Below, piece by piece: positions 61,233 through 64,000 of a DNA stretch of 64,000 nucleotides. Each line of letters begins with the position of its first letter. Positions within the stretch are counted from its first letter, which is position 1. Origin of the DNA: JBICIG01 sp043101605 (GTDB lineage: Bacteria; Planctomycetota; Phycisphaerae; Phycisphaerales; UBA1924). Location: the NCBI GenBank assembly GCA_043101605.1, contig JBICIG010000106.1, forward strand, positions 1 through 64,000, given 5' to 3'. The notes beneath the pieces were generated by a model. The model had not been told where the DNA came from, made no database searches, and saw only the letters and a program-made list of their open reading frames with translations. The position numbers and the translations under genes were made by a program.

Positions 61233-62384
61233 ATGGAGAAGCTGACCTACGGCATGATCGGCGGGGGGCGCGGGGCGTTCATCGGCGCGGTGCACCGCAT
61301 CGCGGCCGAACTGGACCACGGCGCAACGCTGGCCGCGGGGGCCCTGTCGTCGGACCCGTTACGAGCCAAGGCCTCGGGCGAGGATCTCGGGCTCGATCCG
61401 GCGCGGACCCACGGCTCGTGGCGTGAGCTTCTCGAGAGCGAGCGTGCCCGCGACCCGGGCGACCGGATCGATTTCGTTTCGATCGTGACGCCCAACGACA
61501 GCCACTTCGAGATCGCCGAGGCGTTCGCGGCGGCGGGGTTCCATGTCGTGCTCGACAAGCCGATGACGGTGACGATCGAGCAGGCCGAGCGACTGACGCG
61601 GGTTGTGCGCGATTCGGGCGTCGTGTTCGCCGTGACCTACAACTACACGGGCTATCCGCTGGTGCGGCAGGCGCGGCAGATGATTCAGCGGGGCGAATTG
61701 GGCGCGATCCGCCGCGTGATCGCCGAGTACCACCAGGGCTGGCTCGCGACGCCGCTGGAGCAGACAGGGCAGAAGCAGGCGTCGTGGCGGACCGACCCGA
61801 AGCGGGCGGGGGTGGGGGGTTCGGTCGGCGACATCGGCTCGCACGCGGAGAACCTGATCTCCTTCGTCACCGGGCTCGAGATGCGGTCGCTGTGCGCGCA
61901 GGTAAGCACTTTCGTCGAAGGCCGCGCGATCGACGACGACGCGGCGGTCCTAATACGGTTCGACGGGGGCGCGGTCGGCACGCTGTCGTGCTCGCAGGTC
62001 TGCGTCGGCGAGGAGAACGGCCTGACCCTCCGCGTCTACGGCGAAAAGGGCGGGCTCAGCTGGAAGCAGGAGAACCCGAACGAACTCATCCATGCGCCCA
62101 TCGACGCGCCCCGGCGGATCCTGACGCGCGGCGGGCCCGGGCTGGGGGAGCGGGCCACGAGCGCAACCCGCATCCCCGCGGGGCACCCTGAGGGGTACCT
62201 TGAGGGGTTCGCGAACCTGTACCGAGAGGTCATCGCCGAAATCCGTGCGCGCAAGGAAGCCACCAGTTCGCCCTGCACGGAGTGGCTGGTGCCGACGGTC
62301 GAGGACGGGGCGCGAGGCGTGCGGTTCATCCACGCGGTGATCGAGAGCGGGAACGCGGGCGGGCGTTGGGTCGATCTCGGCTGA
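61233..62384 (+). CDS. Gfo/Idh/MocA family oxidoreductase (2)
   Basis: 383 residues. LTYGMIGGGRGAFIGAVHRIAAELD is the N-terminal NAD site of the ThuB-like subgroup; FVSIVTPNDSHFEIAEAF and VVLDKPMTVTIEQAERL follow with the Lys-Pro. SVGDIGSHAENLISFVTGLEM holds the usual GxHxxD/N. The subgroup includes sugar 3-dehydrogenases. GAGGAGG precedes the ATG. It would share substrate with the upstream isomerase and, in a keto-sugar route, with the DUF1080 protein opposite it. Confidence 0.9.
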   Translation: MEKLTYGMIGGGRGAFIGAVHRIAAELDHGATLAAGALSSDPLRAKASGEDLGLDPARTHGSWRELLESERARDPGDRIDFVSIVTPNDSHFEIAEAFAAAGFHVVLDKPMTVTIEQAERLTRVVRDSGVVFAVTYNYTGYPLVRQARQMIQRGELGAIRRVIAEYHQGWLATPLEQTGQKQASWRTDPKRAGVGGSVGDIGSHAENLISFVTGLEMRSLCAQVSTFVEGRAIDDDAAVLIRFDGGAVGTLSCSQVCVGEENGLTLRVYGEKGGLSWKQENPNELIHAPIDAPRRILTRGGPGLGERATSATRIPAGHPEGYLEGFANLYREVIAEIRARKEATSSPCTEWLVPTVEDGARGVRFIHAVIESGNAGGRWVDLG

Positions 62385-62431
62385 GCGGGTCTGCGTCAAG
62401 CACAAACCATGCGGCCGCGTGCGCAAAGGAG

Positions 62432-62456
62432 CACCGACCTCGGGGCGAGGTCGGTG
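62432..62456. terminator. Bidirectional hairpin between convergent genes
   Basis: CACCGACCTCG and CGAGGTCGGTG form an 11-bp perfect stem with a GGG loop, 47 bases after the Gfo/Idh stop and 50 bases after the end of the DUF1080 gene. It lacks a T-tract and could serve both directions. Confidence 0.5.
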
Positions 62457-62506
62457 GCACGGGATTCGTTCGATCAATGTCGGCGCGGACCGGTTGATCC
62501 GGACGG

Positions 62507-63784
62507 TCAGCGGCCCATCGGGACGACACCGGGCCGATCGCCCGCTTCGTCGGGCGACCGGAGTTCGCGCACGCGGATGTCGCGCCACTCGATCTGGTTG
62601 CCCTGGTGGTGTGTCTGAAGCACGATGTGCCCGAGGTCGAAGAGATCGAGGCGGGTATCGACCATCGGGACGCCGTTGATGAAGGTCTGGATGTGGTCGC
62701 CGCGCGCGATGATGCGGTAGTCGAACCACGCGTTGTCGCGGGTGATGGGCTGGTCGTGGTCGTTGGACCAGGCACGGTCGTAGATGACGCCCGTGAAGTT
62801 CTTCGGGTCGTGGTTGTCGACCTGGGCCTCGTAGCCGAGGGGCCAGGTGTTGGGGTCTTCGGGTCGGGGAACGGTGCGGAAGTAGAGCCCGCTGTTGCCG
62901 CGCTCATTGACGCGGACCATGGCGCGGATCTCGAGGTCGGACCACATGCGGTCGGTGAAGAGGTGCCCGGGCCCGTTGCGGCCGATGAGCGTGCCCCCCT
63001 CGACGGTCCACTCACCGCCGCCGCGCGCCGTCCATCCGGTGGTGCCCTCGCTGGGGATGAGGCTGGTCCAGCCGCCGGGGTCCCGGTCCGGGGAGAGGTC
63101 GCGGATGCGGATGTTGCGGAATCGGCATGCGTGCCCGTGGTCCTGGATGGAGATGTAGCCGGTGGTCAGGCGGGCGTTCAAGGGGAGTGTCTGTTCGGGG
63201 GAGCGGAAGTAGCCGCGATCGTCGAGCCTCTGAGCGTCGTGGATCTTCTCGCCGTTGAGCCAGACATCGAGCGTGTCGCCGACGAGACGGATGCGATAGG
63301 AGTTCCAGTTGCCGGGCTCGTGGACGGCCATGCTCGCGGGGGGGATGGCGTTGTAGACCGCGCCGCAGTTGCCGAAGCCCGGCTCCTCGCCGTGGGTGTC
63401 GAGGATCTGGACTTCGAGCCCGGTGAAGGCGGGGTCGCCGTTGGACGAGCCGCGGAGCCCGATGCCGGAGTTGGCGCCCTCGGGGAGGAAGAACTCGAGT
63501 TCGAGATCGAAGTCGCGGAACATGCGCTCGGTGCGGAGCCACCAGCCCTGCCCGGGCTTCACGGTGACGATCTCGCCGTTCTCGACGCCCCACGCCTGGG
63601 GATCGCCGGCGGTGGTCCAGCCGGTGAGGTCGCGTCCGTTGAAGAGGGGCTCCCAGCCGCGATCGGCTTCGGGCTGCGCGGAGGCCTCGGGCTGATGAAC
63701 TCGGACGGCGAGCGCGGCGGGGGAGCTGCCGAGCAGGACGGAGGAGACGGCAAACGATGCACATAGAGCGTTCAGGGGTCGCAT
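62507..63784 (-). CDS. Secreted double DUF1080 (3-keto-disaccharide hydrolase type) protein
   Basis: 425 residues. The signal peptide (LCASFAVSSVLLGSSPAALA) is followed by two DUF1080 jelly-roll domains. The first (about 43-230) has WEPLFNGRDLTGWTTAG, DLELEFFLPEGANSGIGLRG and GNWNSYRIRLVGDTLDVWLNG. The second (about 235-410) has WTSLIPSEGTTGWTARG, IRAMVRVNERGNSGLYFRT and NAWFDYRIIARGDHIQTFING. Some DUF1080 proteins cleave 3-keto-glycosides in the periplasm. Most carry one such domain, so two in tandem is noteworthy. GAGGAGGGA precedes the ATG. Confidence 0.88.
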   Translation of the reverse strand: MRPLNALCASFAVSSVLLGSSPAALAVRVHQPEASAQPEADRGWEPLFNGRDLTGWTTAGDPQAWGVENGEIVTVKPGQGWWLRTERMFRDFDLELEFFLPEGANSGIGLRGSSNGDPAFTGLEVQILDTHGEEPGFGNCGAVYNAIPPASMAVHEPGNWNSYRIRLVGDTLDVWLNGEKIHDAQRLDDRGYFRSPEQTLPLNARLTTGYISIQDHGHACRFRNIRIRDLSPDRDPGGWTSLIPSEGTTGWTARGGGEWTVEGGTLIGRNGPGHLFTDRMWSDLEIRAMVRVNERGNSGLYFRTVPRPEDPNTWPLGYEAQVDNHDPKNFTGVIYDRAWSNDHDQPITRDNAWFDYRIIARGDHIQTFINGVPMVDTRLDLFDLGHIVLQTHHQGNQIEWRDIRVRELRSPDEAGDRPGVVPMGR

Positions 63785-63815
63785 GGATTCCCTCCTCGGT
63801 GGGGTCGGACCGGTC

Positions 63816-63823
63816 AGTATACT
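63816..63823. promoter_or_regulatory. Shared palindromic -10 for divergent genes
   Basis: AGTATACT is its own reverse complement and reads TATACT on both strands. It would serve as -10 both for the DUF1080 gene (leader about 25 nt) and the Tat-exported gene (leader about 41 nt). The two promoters must compete for the same bases. Confidence 0.5.
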
Positions 63824-63870
63824 CGGCTCGCCGGGGCTCTCCCGCGGGCTCGCCGGTGATGGGAGGATCG

Positions 63871-64000
63871 ATGGGTGTGAAGCTGAATCGGCGTGAGTTC
63901 GGGGTTCGTGCGCTGGGTGTCGGCGCGGCGGGGATGCTGGCCGGGCCGGCGGCGGCGGCGAATGCGGCCGGGTCGCGGCGGCGGGAGCCCGATCCGCTGC
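63871..64000 (+). CDS. Tat-exported protein, 3' end beyond the window
   Basis: 43 residues visible. MGVKLNRREFGVRALGVGAA is a twin-arginine signal (NRREFG), followed by a hydrophobic stretch and an Ala-rich cleavage area. GGGAGG lies 6 bases upstream of the ATG. The mature domain is not visible. In this genomic setting, a secreted Gfo/Idh oxidoreductase, isomerase or similar sugar enzyme is likely, by analogy with planctomycete gene clusters; that is inference only. Confidence 0.75.
   Translation, partial: MGVKLNRREFGVRALGVGAAGMLAGPAAAANAAGSRRREPDPL

Overview
The window looks like chromosomal DNA from a planctomycete, most likely of the class Phycisphaerae. This is an inference from gene content: a zinc-ribbon bactofilin, DUF1080 proteins, paired Gfo/Idh oxidoreductases and sugar isomerases, a nucleoside-symporter-family transporter, a divergent CTP synthase and planctomycete-style secreted proteins with calcium-loop repeats. 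Base composition is roughly two-thirds GC. I see about 55 protein genes, no rRNA or tRNA, no mobile element and no CRISPR. No gap between genes exceeds about 215 bases, and several neighbouring genes overlap.

Layout. 1-6.0 kb: the end of a bactofilin gene, then (minus strand) fumarylacetoacetase, an unknown protein and a PurS-PurL fusion. 6.0-13.3 kb: RNase HI, then a type IV pilus operon with a PilT ATPase, a PilC platform protein, two prepilin-like proteins and a 975-residue PilX-like protein. 13.3-25.7 kb: housekeeping genes (nnrD, a transglutaminase, tatD, lgt, a DUF368 lipid-carrier transporter, galE, a YyaL-type thioredoxin protein fused to a DsbD-like domain, a HAD phosphatase, truD, a DUF151 nuclease). 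25.8-35.7 kb: nnrE, a glycosyltransferase, ExbD, two secreted M1 aminopeptidases and a divergent CTP synthase. 35.8-42.3 kb: a PilZ-like protein, panC, gcvT, a class V aminotransferase, an asparagine synthetase and a stand-alone protein resembling the LigD 3'-phosphoesterase domain. 42.4-50.3 kb: a TPR lipoprotein, then a methyl-cycle unit (SahR-like regulator, ahcY, metF), a glutamine amidotransferase, a DUF4340 protein and purD. 50.4-56.5 kb: a tightly overlapping six-gene lipid-modification operon. 56.5-64 kb: a sugar-oxidation region with two isomerase plus Gfo/Idh pairs, a symporter, a double DUF1080 protein and the start of a Tat-exported protein.

Two signals run through the whole window. 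First, the tetranucleotide ACGT is almost absent: reading by eye I found one copy, where base composition predicts on the order of 190. Codons ending in C switch to T before valine codons, as if to avoid it. Second, at least eight genes without a ribosome binding site carry a TANNNT or GATACY hexamer exactly 6 nt before the start codon, which is the spacing expected for leaderless mRNAs.

The most interesting gene-level candidates are the lipid operon, the oversized PilX-like calcium-loop protein, the minimal LigD-phosphoesterase-like protein and the SahR unit with a perfect palindrome at its promoter.
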